From positions 124,001-188,000 of the forward strand of contig JAPLDL010000003.1 in NCBI GenBank assembly GCA_026391735.1: a stretch of DNA of 64,000 bases. The letters run 5' to 3'. Of this stretch, positions 8,837-17,337 are shown one piece after another. The stretch's first letter is position 1. Every line of letters begins with the position of its first letter. Below the pieces are notes generated by a model. The model saw only the letters and a list, made by a program, of their open reading frames with translations, was not told the origin of the DNA and made no database searches. Source of the stretch: Bacteroidota bacterium (GTDB lineage Bacteria > Bacteroidota > Bacteroidia > Bacteroidales > FEN-979). The position numbers were made by a program, and so were the translations under genes.

Positions 8837-10990
8837 ATGCAGGAACCCAAACCAGGGAGGACACACCAGCGGCAAGGACACAGGCGGTCCAGGCATTCCG
8901 GTAAACCTAATCCATACAGGCGAATTGAAGCTGTCATCTCAAAGCATCTGCTGAAGATCATCGGGCTTGTTTTCATTCTTATTGTTGCCGGATATTCAGT
9001 CGGCTCCCTGGATAAACTTAAGGGGATTGTTAAGCAGCTTTCCTCTCATGAAAAAGTGATGCAGCAGTCTTCAGGCCTGCCTCTCCCACAAGGATCAGAA
9101 AGTACAAAAACCGTAACACTCCAGGTCCCTGATAGTCCCCCGGATATACACATGATGATCCTTCTTGGGGCACTTCTTACTGCATTTTTAGCAGTTCTGC
9201 TTATTTTTTCGGTGAGGATTCACCGGAAAGAAATACCAAGGCTTGCAGTCGTTATCTTTTATCCGCTTGCCTTTATCCTGGCCCGGAAGTTCGGCTGGCA
9301 GATCCATGTTCTTTTTCCCATGATGCTGGTTTTTTCGACCCTTCTCTTCTATTCGGGAGTAAAGCTTCATTCCATGCTCGCCGGAAAATGGAATTATCTT
9401 GCAGGCTGGGGATTTTTCATGATCTGGTGGGCCATTAAAGTAATGCCCGGAGGGGAAGCAGGATTGATATGGGCGTTCTTTGCATATGGGTTTCTGTTTT
9501 ACATGCTGTTTTTAAGTTTGGGGAGCCAGGGGGGCTTCAGCGGCCATCATAAATTCTCGGATTATACCGAGATGGGCTTGATCATTCTGAACATTACTCT
9601 ATTTTACATGATGGGAATCATGAGCCTGGTAAAATTCAGACATATGGAATATGCATGGATTTTTTCATTGTTGATTTCTTCCATAAATCTAGGGATACTG
9701 TTTTTTGCTGTTCATGAAGGGAAACGGCTTCAGCCCGGTCCTTATGTCTTTCCGGCAATGGTGATCCTGAGCCTGATCTTTCCCATTGTTTTCACGGCAA
9801 ACGCCATGATCCTTTTCCTGTCGGTATTATCAGTTCTACTTCTTTTCTATTCAAAATACAGCGGGGACAGGGTGGCTGTGCTTACCGCCCTGCTTTCAGT
9901 CGTTATTATGCTCCTGGTTTATTTCAAAGACTGGGTTTTTCAATACCTCCCCACGGCTTTCTTCGGTAATGTACTGGATAACCCGGCCCTGATGTTGAAA
10001 GGCCTGGTTGCCGGGCTTGTCATCTTTCCTGTCATGATCATCAACGGAAGGCTTGTAAGAAAGCTTCATGTCGATTTCTCAAAGGAATGGTTCAGCCGCA
10101 GGAGTTACCAGAGTTTTTTTAAAGGGATCAGCCTGGTCGTCTTATACCTCGCGGGATTTTGGATTGTCAACTATTTTGTCCTGGTATGGTCAAAGAGTCC
10201 CGCACTGAATTATATGAGTTGGTTTGGCTATAACTGCCTCTTTTTCATTATTATAATTCCAATGCTTTCGGCTCAGAGATCAAAATATATCGCTTCTGCA
10301 ATCGGGTTTGCTTTATTTTTCTCCATTGCTTATCCCACCCTGGTCCATTTCACGACCCTTGAAATACGAAATGAGGCCTTGCTGCACGAACATCTTTCAC
10401 GTCTGGCTTTCTGGTTTCATTATCCTGTCGTGATTTTGTTTATTGCTGAGATGGTTTTACTTGCAATTTATCTCAGGAAGACATTTGAAAAGAATGCGAT
10501 CCTTGTCCGCTTTTTTACGGTGTACCTGCTTCTGATGGGTTTGTTTATTCTGTTGTCGGAATATGATCATCTTTCCATCTGGACTGGTTTAAGGAAAGGG
10601 ATCACTATCGAGGAATTAACCCTGGCTAACCGTGTAATTCCATATACGATAATCCTCCTTGCATATTCGGCGATGATCCTCGGAGCCGGGATGGCGAGCC
10701 GTAACCGGCTTCTCAGGGCAGCCGGACTGGCTTTTTTATTGGGGACCCTGGTTAAAATGCTGTACATCGACGTCAGGGCTTTAAGCGGAACAACCAGGTC
10801 GGTGACATTGTTTACAGTTGGATTACTTGTGCTTACTCTTTCATTCATGTATCCCAGGATGAAAAGATATTTCAGGCACCACGAACATGAATCCAAGGGG
10901 GTTAGCCGCAGGCACCGGCATCATGTTCGCAGGAAACCCGAGTCGGTTCCCAGCGAAAAACTAAGCTCAGGAACGAATGAGGCATATTAA
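8837..10990 (+). CDS. Large polytopic membrane protein of unknown function
   Basis: About 717 residues from ATG 8837; the frame is open from ATG 8774, but a -7 box lies between the two and the first 21 residues look unlike the rest. A basic N-terminal tail (rich in Arg, His, Lys) precedes well over a dozen hydrophobic helices, in the style of DUF2339-type multi-pass membrane proteins; the family is not certain. The C-terminus is again His/Arg-rich (RRHRHHVRRK). It overlaps the acylphosphatase gene by 14 bases. I cannot assign a function. Confidence 0.65.
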   Translation: MQEPKPGRTHQRQGHRRSRHSGKPNPYRRIEAVISKHLLKIIGLVFILIVAGYSVGSLDKLKGIVKQLSSHEKVMQQSSGLPLPQGSESTKTVTLQVPDSPPDIHMMILLGALLTAFLAVLLIFSVRIHRKEIPRLAVVIFYPLAFILARKFGWQIHVLFPMMLVFSTLLFYSGVKLHSMLAGKWNYLAGWGFFMIWWAIKVMPGGEAGLIWAFFAYGFLFYMLFLSLGSQGGFSGHHKFSDYTEMGLIILNITLFYMMGIMSLVKFRHMEYAWIFSLLISSINLGILFFAVHEGKRLQPGPYVFPAMVILSLIFPIVFTANAMILFLSVLSVLLLFYSKYSGDRVAVLTALLSVVIMLLVYFKDWVFQYLPTAFFGNVLDNPALMLKGLVAGLVIFPVMIINGRLVRKLHVDFSKEWFSRRSYQSFFKGISLVVLYLAGFWIVNYFVLVWSKSPALNYMSWFGYNCLFFIIIIPMLSAQRSKYIASAIGFALFFSIAYPTLVHFTTLEIRNEALLHEHLSRLAFWFHYPVVILFIAEMVLLAIYLRKTFEKNAILVRFFTVYLLLMGLFILLSEYDHLSIWTGLRKGITIEELTLANRVIPYTIILLAYSAMILGAGMASRNRLLRAAGLAFLLGTLVKMLYIDVRALSGTTRSVTLFTVGLLVLTLSFMYPRMKRYFRHHEHESKGVSRRHRHHVRRKPESVPSEKLSSGTNEAY

Positions 10991-11264
10991 TATCTGGATC
11001 AGTGGCCGGGTTCAGAAAGTCGGTTTCCGCTTTTCGGCCATGCAGGCTGCCTATCGTTTCGGAATTCTCGGGTTTGTTCAGAATTTGAAGAACGGGATAG
11101 TCTATATTGAAGCTGAAGGAGGGGACGATGATTTGAATTCTTTTGTCAAGTGGTGTAAACGAGGTCCGTTAGGAGCTAAGGTCGAAGACGTGGAGATCAG
11201 GGATGGAGAGACAAAGGATTTTCAGACGTTTGAAATTATCAGCTCAAGGCCTGGAACGTCATAA
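10977..11264 (+). CDS. acyP: Acylphosphatase
   Basis: A 95-residue protein hydrolysing the carboxyl-phosphate bond of acylphosphates. The active-site loop GRVQKVGFR with the catalytic Arg at residue 18 and the conserved Asn at residue 36 (GFVQN) are present. Length is normal for the family. Its ATG lies within the end of the upstream membrane-protein gene, which indicates translational coupling, and it is convergent with rsmI. Confidence 0.95.
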   Translation: MRHINIWISGRVQKVGFRFSAMQAAYRFGILGFVQNLKNGIVYIEAEGGDDDLNSFVKWCKRGPLGAKVEDVEIRDGETKDFQTFEIISSRPGTS

Positions 11265-11312
11265 AGACCGTGAGGAAGTTCGTTATGAAAGATAGAACCT
11301 TTATCGCGATTA

Positions 11313-11987
11313 TCAGGTTCTGCCTGCTACAATGATCACAATCTCCCCTTTAACTGTTTTACTGCTGAAGTGCCGAACCAGTTCCTCTAATGAACCCCTT
11401 GCATTTTCTTCATATATTTTGGTCAGTTCCCTGGAAACGCAGGCATATCGTTCATTACCGAGGAATTCAGCGAGCTGGGTGAGTGTTTTGACCAGGCGGA
11501 AGGGACTTTCATAAAAGATCATGGTTTTATCTTCATCTGCGAGTTGCTGAAGCCGGGTATGGCGGCCTTTTTTATGAGGGAGGAAGCCTTCAAAGATAAA
11601 ATGGTCTGAAGGGATACCGCTGTTGACCAGGGCCGGAACAAAGGCCGTGGGTCCGGGCAGGCATTCGACAAGAATGCCAGCCCTTACGCATTCCCTTATC
11701 AGAAGGTAACCCGGATCACTGATACCCGGTGTGCCGGCATCACTCACCAGGGCTATAACGGAACCTCCCAGCAGCTTTTCCATGATAAATTCCACTGAAC
11801 GGTGCTCATTGAACTGATGGTGCGACTGCAACGGCCTGTCTATCCCGTAATGCCTTAAAAGTACCGAAGATGTTCGCGTGTCCTCGGCAAGGATAAGGTC
11901 CACCTCCTTCAATATCCTCACAGCCCTGTAAGTGATATCCTCCAGGTTGCCTATTGGAGTAGGAACGATATATAATTTTCCTTGCAT
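11313..11987 (-). CDS. rsmI: 16S rRNA C1402 2'-O-ribose methyltransferase RsmI
   Basis: RsmI methylates C1402 of 16S rRNA with S-adenosylmethionine. The N-terminal LYIVPTPIGNLEDITYRA and EDTRTS blocks, the SAM-binding DAGTPGISDPGYLL loop near residues 82-95 and the LPGPTAFVPALVNSGIP segment are all characteristic of this tetrapyrrole-methylase-fold family. Length 224 matches. It follows the response regulator by 33 bases in the same direction and may be read through from the two-component genes. Confidence 0.95.
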   Translation of the reverse strand: MQGKLYIVPTPIGNLEDITYRAVRILKEVDLILAEDTRTSSVLLRHYGIDRPLQSHHQFNEHRSVEFIMEKLLGGSVIALVSDAGTPGISDPGYLLIRECVRAGILVECLPGPTAFVPALVNSGIPSDHFIFEGFLPHKKGRHTRLQQLADEDKTMIFYESPFRLVKTLTQLAEFLGNERYACVSRELTKIYEENARGSLEELVRHFSSKTVKGEIVIIVAGRT

Positions 11988-12020
11988 ATTGATGTTAAAG
12001 GGGTGAATATGCGAGCGAAA

Positions 12021-12722
12021 TCATGATTTAACAACTAACTTAAACCCCACCCCGTGAACATTGATCAGTTCCACGCTGGGGTCGTCTTTCAGGTACTTCC
12101 GCAGTTTAACAACATATACATCCATGCTTCGGGCGTTAAAATAGCTGTCGTCATTCCAGATCTGGGTAAGTGCAACTGAACGATCCAGAACATCGTTGAT
12201 ATTCATGCAGAGCAACCTGAGCAAACCGGCCTCTTTCGACGTAAGTTTCTGCTCCCGGTCATGGATGCTCAATACTTGCCGGTTGAAATCAAAACTGTAT
12301 TCCCCGACTAAAAATACATTCTCGTTCATCGAAGATTTTCCCCCCTCATCGGACCGCCTGAGAATAGCCTGCATCCTCATCAGAAGCTCTTCCATGCTGA
12401 AGGGTTTGGTGATATAGTCATCAGCTCCTGCTTCGAATCCTTTCAGCTTGTCTTCCTGAAGGGTTTTTGCGGTAAGGAAAAGCACAGGTACTTTCTTGCT
12501 CATCCCCCTTATCTCCCTGGCAGCAGCAAATCCGTCCTTCACAGGCATCATGATATCGAGAATTACAAAATCAATTTCTTTTTTTCCGAAAACCTCAACA
12601 GCTTCCTGCCCGTTCACGCATAAAGTCGTATTGTAACCTTTGGCGTCCAGGTAATTCTTAAGGATGTTCCCCAGGTTGCGGTCGTCCTCGGCCAGTAAAA
12701 CATTAACAGTTCCTTTCTCCAT
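12021..12722 (-). CDS. OmpR-family response regulator
   Basis: A 233-residue regulator: receiver domain (residues about 6-120) with acidic pocket EDD at 12-14, phosphoacceptor Asp56 (FVILDIMMP) and conserved Lys in TKPFS, then a winged-helix DNA-binding domain (about 135-232) of the OmpR type. It is encoded 11 bases after the histidine kinase gene, so the two form one two-component system. The pair resembles the RprX/RprY type widespread in this phylum, but the target genes are not evident here. Confidence 0.93.
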   Translation of the reverse strand: MEKGTVNVLLAEDDRNLGNILKNYLDAKGYNTTLCVNGQEAVEVFGKKEIDFVILDIMMPVKDGFAAAREIRGMSKKVPVLFLTAKTLQEDKLKGFEAGADDYITKPFSMEELLMRMQAILRRSDEGGKSSMNENVFLVGEYSFDFNRQVLSIHDREQKLTSKEAGLLRLLCMNINDVLDRSVALTQIWNDDSYFNARSMDVYVVKLRKYLKDDPSVELINVHGVGFKLVVKS

Positions 12723-12733
12723 ACCTTGATTTT

Positions 12734-14020
12734 TTACTCTTTATATACAAACGGAAGAAATACCTTAAACTTGCTTCCTTTGTTAATCTCACTTTCAAGA
12801 CTGATCTTTCCATGATGCTCCTCCACGATAGCTTTCACATAGCTTAAGCCTAGTCCAAAGCCTCTTACATCATGAATGTTGCCCGTGGGAACACGGTAAA
12901 GTTTGTCAAAAATCTTTTTTTGTTCCGACTTGCTGATGCCAATACCATTGTCCTCTATCGTGATCTGCACCCCGTTCCCTGAATTTTCGGTACTTATCCT
13001 TATCATAGGCTTACGGGGGGAATATTTATTGGCATTATCAAGCAGGTTGTAAACCAGGTTTGTAACATGTACCTTATCCCCGACAATCCTGGGATTGGAA
13101 GCATAAAAACTCTTAATGATCACGCCATCTTTTATCTCAACCTGTATCCTGATATTCTTAACCACATCATGTATGATATCGTGTACATTGATGAGCTCCG
13201 GTTTCATTTTAAGTTCACCCGAATCGATGACAGCGGTCTGCAATATCTTCTCGGCCATACCCGCCAGCCTTTTGTTTTCCTCCTGTATCATGGTAATATA
13301 TGAAGAAGATAATTGGGCGGATTTCATGATGTCTTTATCACTCATTGCTTCGCATGCAAGTGAGATCGTAGCTATGGGTGTCTTAAACTCGTGAGTCATG
13401 TTGTTTATGAAGTCATTCTTCATTTCCGAAAGACGCTTTTGCCTGAAAATGGTAGCAATGGTATAGGTAAAGGAATACACGATCACGATAATCAGAGCGA
13501 GGGAGATCAGCAGCATGCCCCATAATTCGGTCAGAAGGAACCTTTTTTCATTTGGGAATGCTATCAGCAGGTATTCGGGGGGAGTGAAAATGTCACTTTG
13601 GAAAAGCGGAAAAGCATACCCTTTCTCAAAGAGCTCTTTACGGTAGTTTGGCGATTTTTCAACCAGATAAGCTTCGTTCTCGGGTTTGAAGATCCCAAAC
13701 TCAAAACGGGTGTCAATCCCCCTGATATTCAACTCCCGCGAAATAAGAGAGTCCAGGATGCTCCTGGTTAGAAAATCATCATAAGGCAGATGCGGGTTGA
13801 TGTTGAGAAGACCTTCAGGTTTGGATTTTTCGATCGAACGGCGTTTTTCCAGTAGCTCTATCTTGGAGACCACTTTTGTTATTGCCTCATTCACACTCCT
13901 CCTGAAATTGGCTTCCTTCACCGAAGATGCATTCCTAATCCAATAGATCTGGATACCCATTAGCCCCCCGAGAGCCAGGGTCATTACAATAATGGTGAGG
14001 ATGATAAATCTCCGGTTCAT
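12734..14020 (-). CDS. Membrane sensor histidine kinase
   Basis: A 428-residue kinase with one helix at residues 6-28, a periplasmic sensor of about 135 residues, a second helix at 165-190, a HisKA domain with phospho-accepting His210 in NNMTHEFKTPIATIS, and a HATPase domain with N (LVYNLLDNANKY), G1 (DNGIGIS) and G2 (GFGLGLSYVK) boxes. It is the first gene of a kinase-regulator(-rsmI) unit. A TACTTTTG -7 box ends only 4 bases before its ATG, so its mRNA may be leaderless. Confidence 0.94.
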   Translation of the reverse strand: MNRRFIILTIIVMTLALGGLMGIQIYWIRNASSVKEANFRRSVNEAITKVVSKIELLEKRRSIEKSKPEGLLNINPHLPYDDFLTRSILDSLISRELNIRGIDTRFEFGIFKPENEAYLVEKSPNYRKELFEKGYAFPLFQSDIFTPPEYLLIAFPNEKRFLLTELWGMLLISLALIIVIVYSFTYTIATIFRQKRLSEMKNDFINNMTHEFKTPIATISLACEAMSDKDIMKSAQLSSSYITMIQEENKRLAGMAEKILQTAVIDSGELKMKPELINVHDIIHDVVKNIRIQVEIKDGVIIKSFYASNPRIVGDKVHVTNLVYNLLDNANKYSPRKPMIRISTENSGNGVQITIEDNGIGISKSEQKKIFDKLYRVPTGNIHDVRGFGLGLSYVKAIVEEHHGKISLESEINKGSKFKVFLPFVYKE

Positions 14021-14024
14021 ACTA

Positions 14025-14032
14025 CAAAAGTA
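14025..14032 (-). promoter_or_regulatory. -7 box of the histidine kinase gene, possible leaderless start
   Basis: The minus strand reads TACTTTTG, a perfect TAnnTTTG match, with exactly 4 bases to the ATG at 14020. Transcription would then begin at or very near the start codon. The -33 region has no clear TTG. Confidence 0.5.
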
Positions 14033-14125
14033 AGCGAAAAAGCTGATCTACAGTTTTAACACTTTTTAACGTAAATTAATAATCCTTAACATTTCCGTAT
14101 ACCGGCCGGCAGTATCTTTGTGACA

Positions 14126-14240
14126 TAATTGCTGGGCTGATAAGAAACATGATACTTTGATGCAGCAGTAATGTGTGCAAGTTAAGTGAGACAACATTTT
14201 GTTTATTGATTAATCCCGGACCGGCTCCGGGATTTTTTTT
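14126..14240 (+). ncRNA. Candidate small RNA with its own promoter and terminator
   Basis: The region between the divergently placed kinase and purN genes holds a perfect -7 box, TATCTTTG at 14113-14120, followed about 95 bases later by a strong intrinsic terminator on the same plus strand (14213-14240). Neither flanking gene is on the plus strand, and no open frame of useful length lies between. A transcript of about 115 nt is therefore predicted. I see no match to a named RNA family, and the -33 element is poor (TTTC-like), so this is inference. Confidence 0.4.
14213..14240 (+). terminator. Intrinsic terminator with no plus-strand gene upstream
   Basis: Stem ATCCCGGA (14213-14220), loop CCGGC, stem TCCGGGAT (14226-14233), then a run of T to 14240. 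The T run is on the plus strand only; the minus-strand side lacks one, so this ends a plus-strand transcript rather than purN. Confidence 0.75.
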
Positions 14241-14245
14241 ATCCC

Positions 14246-14821
14246 TTATCTGATGTCAGATGTCAGAATTTCCTCGATTACCCTTGGATAATGCTCATAC
14301 TCCAGTTTATGTATCCTTGCAGCCAGTGATGCCGGAGTGTCTCCAGGCATGACAGGACATCGTGCCTGAAAAATAATATTCCCTTCATCATATTTCTCAT
14401 TGACATAATGTATGCTGATGCCCGATTCCCGTTCACCCGAGCGGATTACCGCTTCATGAACATGTTCGCCATACATTCCTTTGCCTCCGTAACCGGGAAG
14501 AAGGGCGGGATGAATATTTACTATCTTCCGTGGATAAGCCTCCAGGATATTGCGGGGGATCAGCCATAAGAAACCGGCAAGGACAATGAATGAAATATCG
14601 TTATTCCTCAGAAGTTCGCAAACTGCCCCGGTTTTGTAAAAAGTATCCCGGGTAAAAACTCCGCTCGGAATCCCGAGTTGCAGGGCCCGGGTCAGCACAT
14701 ATGCATCCGGATTGTTACTCAGGATAAGTTTGATGTGAATGGAAGGATGATCCGAGAAATATTCACTGATTCTTTGGGCATTGGTTCCGCTACCTGATGC
14801 TAATATTGCTATATTTGCCAT
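14246..14821 (-). CDS. purN: Phosphoribosylglycinamide formyltransferase
   Basis: PurN transfers a formyl group from 10-formyltetrahydrofolate to GAR in purine synthesis. I choose ATG 14821 (191 residues) over 14842, because MANIAILASGSGTNAQ is the family N-terminus. The catalytic residues are visible: Asn102 and His104 in VNIHPALLPGYGG, and Asp145 in YDEG. Length is normal. It is a single gene facing the candidate small RNA and divergent from acpP. Confidence 0.96.
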   Translation of the reverse strand: MANIAILASGSGTNAQRISEYFSDHPSIHIKLILSNNPDAYVLTRALQLGIPSGVFTRDTFYKTGAVCELLRNNDISFIVLAGFLWLIPRNILEAYPRKIVNIHPALLPGYGGKGMYGEHVHEAVIRSGERESGISIHYVNEKYDEGNIIFQARCPVMPGDTPASLAARIHKLEYEHYPRVIEEILTSDIR

Positions 14822-14990
14822 GATGTTCGGTTTCAGGTACAAAAGTACAAAACCGCACGCTGAAGTTCCTGACCTAACGATATATTATCTAACTGATTGA
14901 ACATGAAATTTTAGCTCAACCTAACAATATCCAAATGGGGCTGATAATCAAGAGGTTGATTTTTATAAATGTTAAAAAATCTTAAAATTC

Positions 14991-15021
14991 TTGGGCAGGT
15001 ATCCGAAAATTATTTCCTTTG
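14991..15021 (+). promoter_or_regulatory. acpP promoter
   Basis: TTG at 14991-14993, then 20 bases, then TTCCTTTG at 15014-15021, close to the TTG / TAnnTTTG pattern. Start codon ATG 15053 is 31 bases downstream, giving a short AT-rich leader. Confidence 0.55.
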
Positions 15022-15052
15022 CACTCCTTTTAACCAAAAAATTTTAAAAAAC

Positions 15053-15212
15053 ATGTCTGACATTGCAGCAAAAGTAAAAGCTATCATTGTTGATAAGCTT
15101 GGTGTTGATGAAAGTGAAGTTACACCTGAAGCAAGTTTCACAAATGACCTGGGTGCTGACTCCCTGGACACTGTTGAGCTGATCATGTTATATCGAAAAC
15201 AACACCAAGTAA
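15053..15212 (+). pseudogene. acpP: Acyl carrier protein with internal frameshifting deletion
   Basis: ACP carries growing acyl chains on a 4'-phosphopantetheine arm. From ATG 15053 the frame gives a normal first 45 residues, with the arm-bearing Ser37 in GADSLD and the helix II sequence VELIM. It then changes to an unrelated tail that runs to a stop at 15293-15295. One base later in another frame the sequence gives YIENNTK and a stop (15210-15212), which is a normal ACP C-terminus. About 26 residues, covering the rest of helix II through helix III, are missing, and the join is out of frame. The upstream frame from 14969 is not the real start. Because acpP is usually essential, a sequencing or assembly deletion is as likely as a true lesion. 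Confidence 0.85.
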
Positions 15213-15246
15213 GGATCTTTACTCCTTTCTTTTATGAAAACTATTA

Positions 15247-15262
15247 CCCCCGTAAAAGGGGG
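15247..15262 (+). promoter_or_regulatory. Short GC hairpin between acpP and fabF
   Basis: CCCCC (15247-15251), loop GTAAAA, GGGGG (15258-15262), then a pyrimidine-rich stretch. It could slow or partly end transcription between acpP and fabF, which would allow much more acpP message than fabF message. The T run is weak, so this is tentative. Confidence 0.35.
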
Positions 15263-15305
15263 TTCTCCTTTAACAAATGTAAGTTTAACCATTAATTATT
15301 AGGCT

Positions 15306-16547
15306 TTGAGACGAGTTGTAATAACTGGCCTTGGTGCGATTACGCCCTTGGGTAATACTGTCGAGGAGTATTGGAGTAACCTGGTTAAAGGAGTTAGTGG
15401 AGCAGGACCAATCACACGCTTTGATGCTTCCAGGTTTAAAACCCGGTTTGCATGCGAGGTTAAGAATTTTAATCCTGAGGATTATTTTGATCGCAAAGAG
15501 GTTCGCAAATACGACCCCTATGCCCATTTCGGCCTGGTCTGTGCCGATCAGGCTGTTGTTCATTCCGGCCTTGATCTTGAAAAAGTAAACAAGGACAGGG
15601 TAGGGGTTATCTGGTCTTCCGGTATCGGCGGTCTGGATACTTTCTACCAGGAAGTCTCAGGCTTTGCAAAAGGTGACGGCACTCCACGTTTTAATCCATT
15701 TTTTATCCCGAAGATGATTGCCGACATTGCAGCCGGCCATATCTCTATAAAATACGGGTTCCGGGGGCCTAACTTCGCTATTGTCTCTGCTTGCGCATCC
15801 TCTGCCAACGCCTTGGTCGACGCTATGTTGTATATCAGAAACGATATGGCCGATGTGTTCGTTGCCGGTGGGTCCGAAGCCGCCATTAATCCCGCCGGGA
15901 TAGGTGGTTTTAATGCAATGCATGCTCTTTCGACCCGCAATGATGACCCCACAACGGCTTCAAGACCCTTTGATAAGGACCGCGACGGCTTTGTGATGGG
16001 AGAAGGGGCCGGTGCGCTGATCTTTGAAGAACTGGAACATGCAAAAGCCAGAGGGGCTACGATATATGCGGAAGTTGCCGGAGGAGGTGTCTCTGCCGAT
16101 GCATACCATATGACCGCTCCTCATCCTGAAGGGCTCGGAGCCATGCTTTCAATGGGAAATGCCCTGAAAGATGCCGGGATGACTATTTATGACATTGATC
16201 ATATAAATACCCACGGTACCTCGACCCCGGTTGGTGATATTGTTGAACCCAAAGCTATTTTCGGTCTCTTCGGGGAGCAGGCTTACAATATCAATATCAA
16301 TTCGACTAAGTCGATGACCGGCCACCTTCTGGGCGCTGCCGGTGCCATTGAAGCTATTGCATCAGTAATGGCCGTGAGGAACAATATTGTTCCGCCCACT
16401 ATCAACCATTTTACCGATGATCCTGAACTGGACCCCAAATTGAATTTCACATTCCACAAGGCCCAGGAAAGGATAGTTAATGTCGCACTCAGTAATACTT
16501 TCGGTTTCGGCGGGCATAATGCCACCCTGATCGTTAAAAAATACTAA
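15306..16547 (+). CDS. fabF: 3-oxoacyl-ACP synthase II
   Basis: Condensing enzyme of fatty acid elongation, using malonyl-ACP. The catalytic triad is present: Cys163 in SACASSANAL, His303 in NTHGTSTP and His340 in SMTGHLLGAAG. 413 residues is full length. The frame is closed by a stop at 15300-15302, so the only possible start before the conserved RRVVITGLGAITPLG is TTG 15306, an unusual start for so essential a gene. It follows acpP, as in most relatives, and precedes rnc by 9 bases. Confidence 0.95.
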   Translation: MRRVVITGLGAITPLGNTVEEYWSNLVKGVSGAGPITRFDASRFKTRFACEVKNFNPEDYFDRKEVRKYDPYAHFGLVCADQAVVHSGLDLEKVNKDRVGVIWSSGIGGLDTFYQEVSGFAKGDGTPRFNPFFIPKMIADIAAGHISIKYGFRGPNFAIVSACASSANALVDAMLYIRNDMADVFVAGGSEAAINPAGIGGFNAMHALSTRNDDPTTASRPFDKDRDGFVMGEGAGALIFEELEHAKARGATIYAEVAGGGVSADAYHMTAPHPEGLGAMLSMGNALKDAGMTIYDIDHINTHGTSTPVGDIVEPKAIFGLFGEQAYNININSTKSMTGHLLGAAGAIEAIASVMAVRNNIVPPTINHFTDDPELDPKLNFTFHKAQERIVNVALSNTFGFGGHNATLIVKKY

Positions 16548-16556
16548 GTTGCCTCT

Positions 16557-17291
16557 ATGAAGTTCGGGACATTGAAATCGGTCCGCTTCGTAAATCATTC
16601 CGATAAACACCTGAGGCATGCAATAAAGAATATTTTCGGGTTCCGTCCCGGAAATATTTTTTTATACCGCCTTGCTTTTACCCATAAGTCGGCCAGCCAG
16701 GAAACTATTAAAAACCTCCGTGTAAATAACGAGCGTCTTGAATTCCTCGGAGACGCAATCCTTGACGCTGTAGCTGCCGATTTCCTGTTCAGGACCTTCC
16801 CGGCAAAAGACGAAGGCTTCCTTACCGAAATGAGGTCAAAACTGGTAAGCCGCGCCCAGCTGAACAGACTTTCCCAGAAAATGGGGATCGATAACCTGAT
16901 ACTACTAGAAAATTCTTCATCCGGAGTCTTTCGCTCCTTTAAAGGTGATGCCTTTGAAGCTCTCATCGGAGCTATATACCTCGATAAAGGCTTCATTTTC
17001 ACAAGGAAGATCATCCTTAAAAGGATCATAGGCCATTACATCGATATGGATGAGCTCGTAAATCAGGAAGTGAACTTTAAAAGCAAGGTCATTGAATGGG
17101 CCCAAAAAGAAAAAAAACTGGCCGGTTATAATGTCGTTGAAGAAATCGGAAGCGGTTATAAAAAACAGTATGTCGTAGAACTTGTGGTCGACGGACAGGC
17201 TTTGGCCAGGGGCCAGGATTATTCGATCAAAGGCGCCGAACAGGATGCCTCAGGGAAAGCCTGGCAGAAAATTATCGGGGACCCCTTGTAA
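16557..17291 (+). CDS. rnc: Ribonuclease III
   Basis: Double-stranded RNA endonuclease for rRNA and mRNA processing. The signature NNERLEFLGDAILDAV lies at residues 58-71 with metal ligands Glu62 and Asp66, and the second acidic pair Asp131 and Glu134 is in GDAFEALIGAIY. A double-stranded-RNA-binding domain fills about residues 170-240. Length 244 is typical. It belongs to the acpP-fabF-rnc unit. Confidence 0.96.
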   Translation: MKFGTLKSVRFVNHSDKHLRHAIKNIFGFRPGNIFLYRLAFTHKSASQETIKNLRVNNERLEFLGDAILDAVAADFLFRTFPAKDEGFLTEMRSKLVSRAQLNRLSQKMGIDNLILLENSSSGVFRSFKGDAFEALIGAIYLDKGFIFTRKIILKRIIGHYIDMDELVNQEVNFKSKVIEWAQKEKKLAGYNVVEEIGSGYKKQYVVELVVDGQALARGQDYSIKGAEQDASGKAWQKIIGDPL

Positions 17292-17302
17292 AAAGCCTGA
17301 TA

Positions 17303-17332
17303 TTTGATTATATTTGTTATGATCAATCTTTG
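17303..17332 (+). promoter_or_regulatory. Promoter with near-leaderless spacing before the IPExxxVDY-like gene
   Basis: TTTG at 17303-17306, 18 bases, then AATCTTTG at 17325-17332 (one mismatch to TAnnTTTG). The ATG at 17338 follows after only 5 bases. Confidence 0.45.
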
Positions 17333-17337
17333 CGGTC

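Noticed and set aside
14969-15052. Longer N-terminus for acpP from 14969
   Set aside because: The added residues do not fit ACP and the promoter at 14991-15021 lies inside this stretch.
15188-15305. Small inserted element disrupting acpP
   Set aside because: The missing ACP part is not found farther on; the ACP C-terminus follows directly, which means deletion and not insertion.
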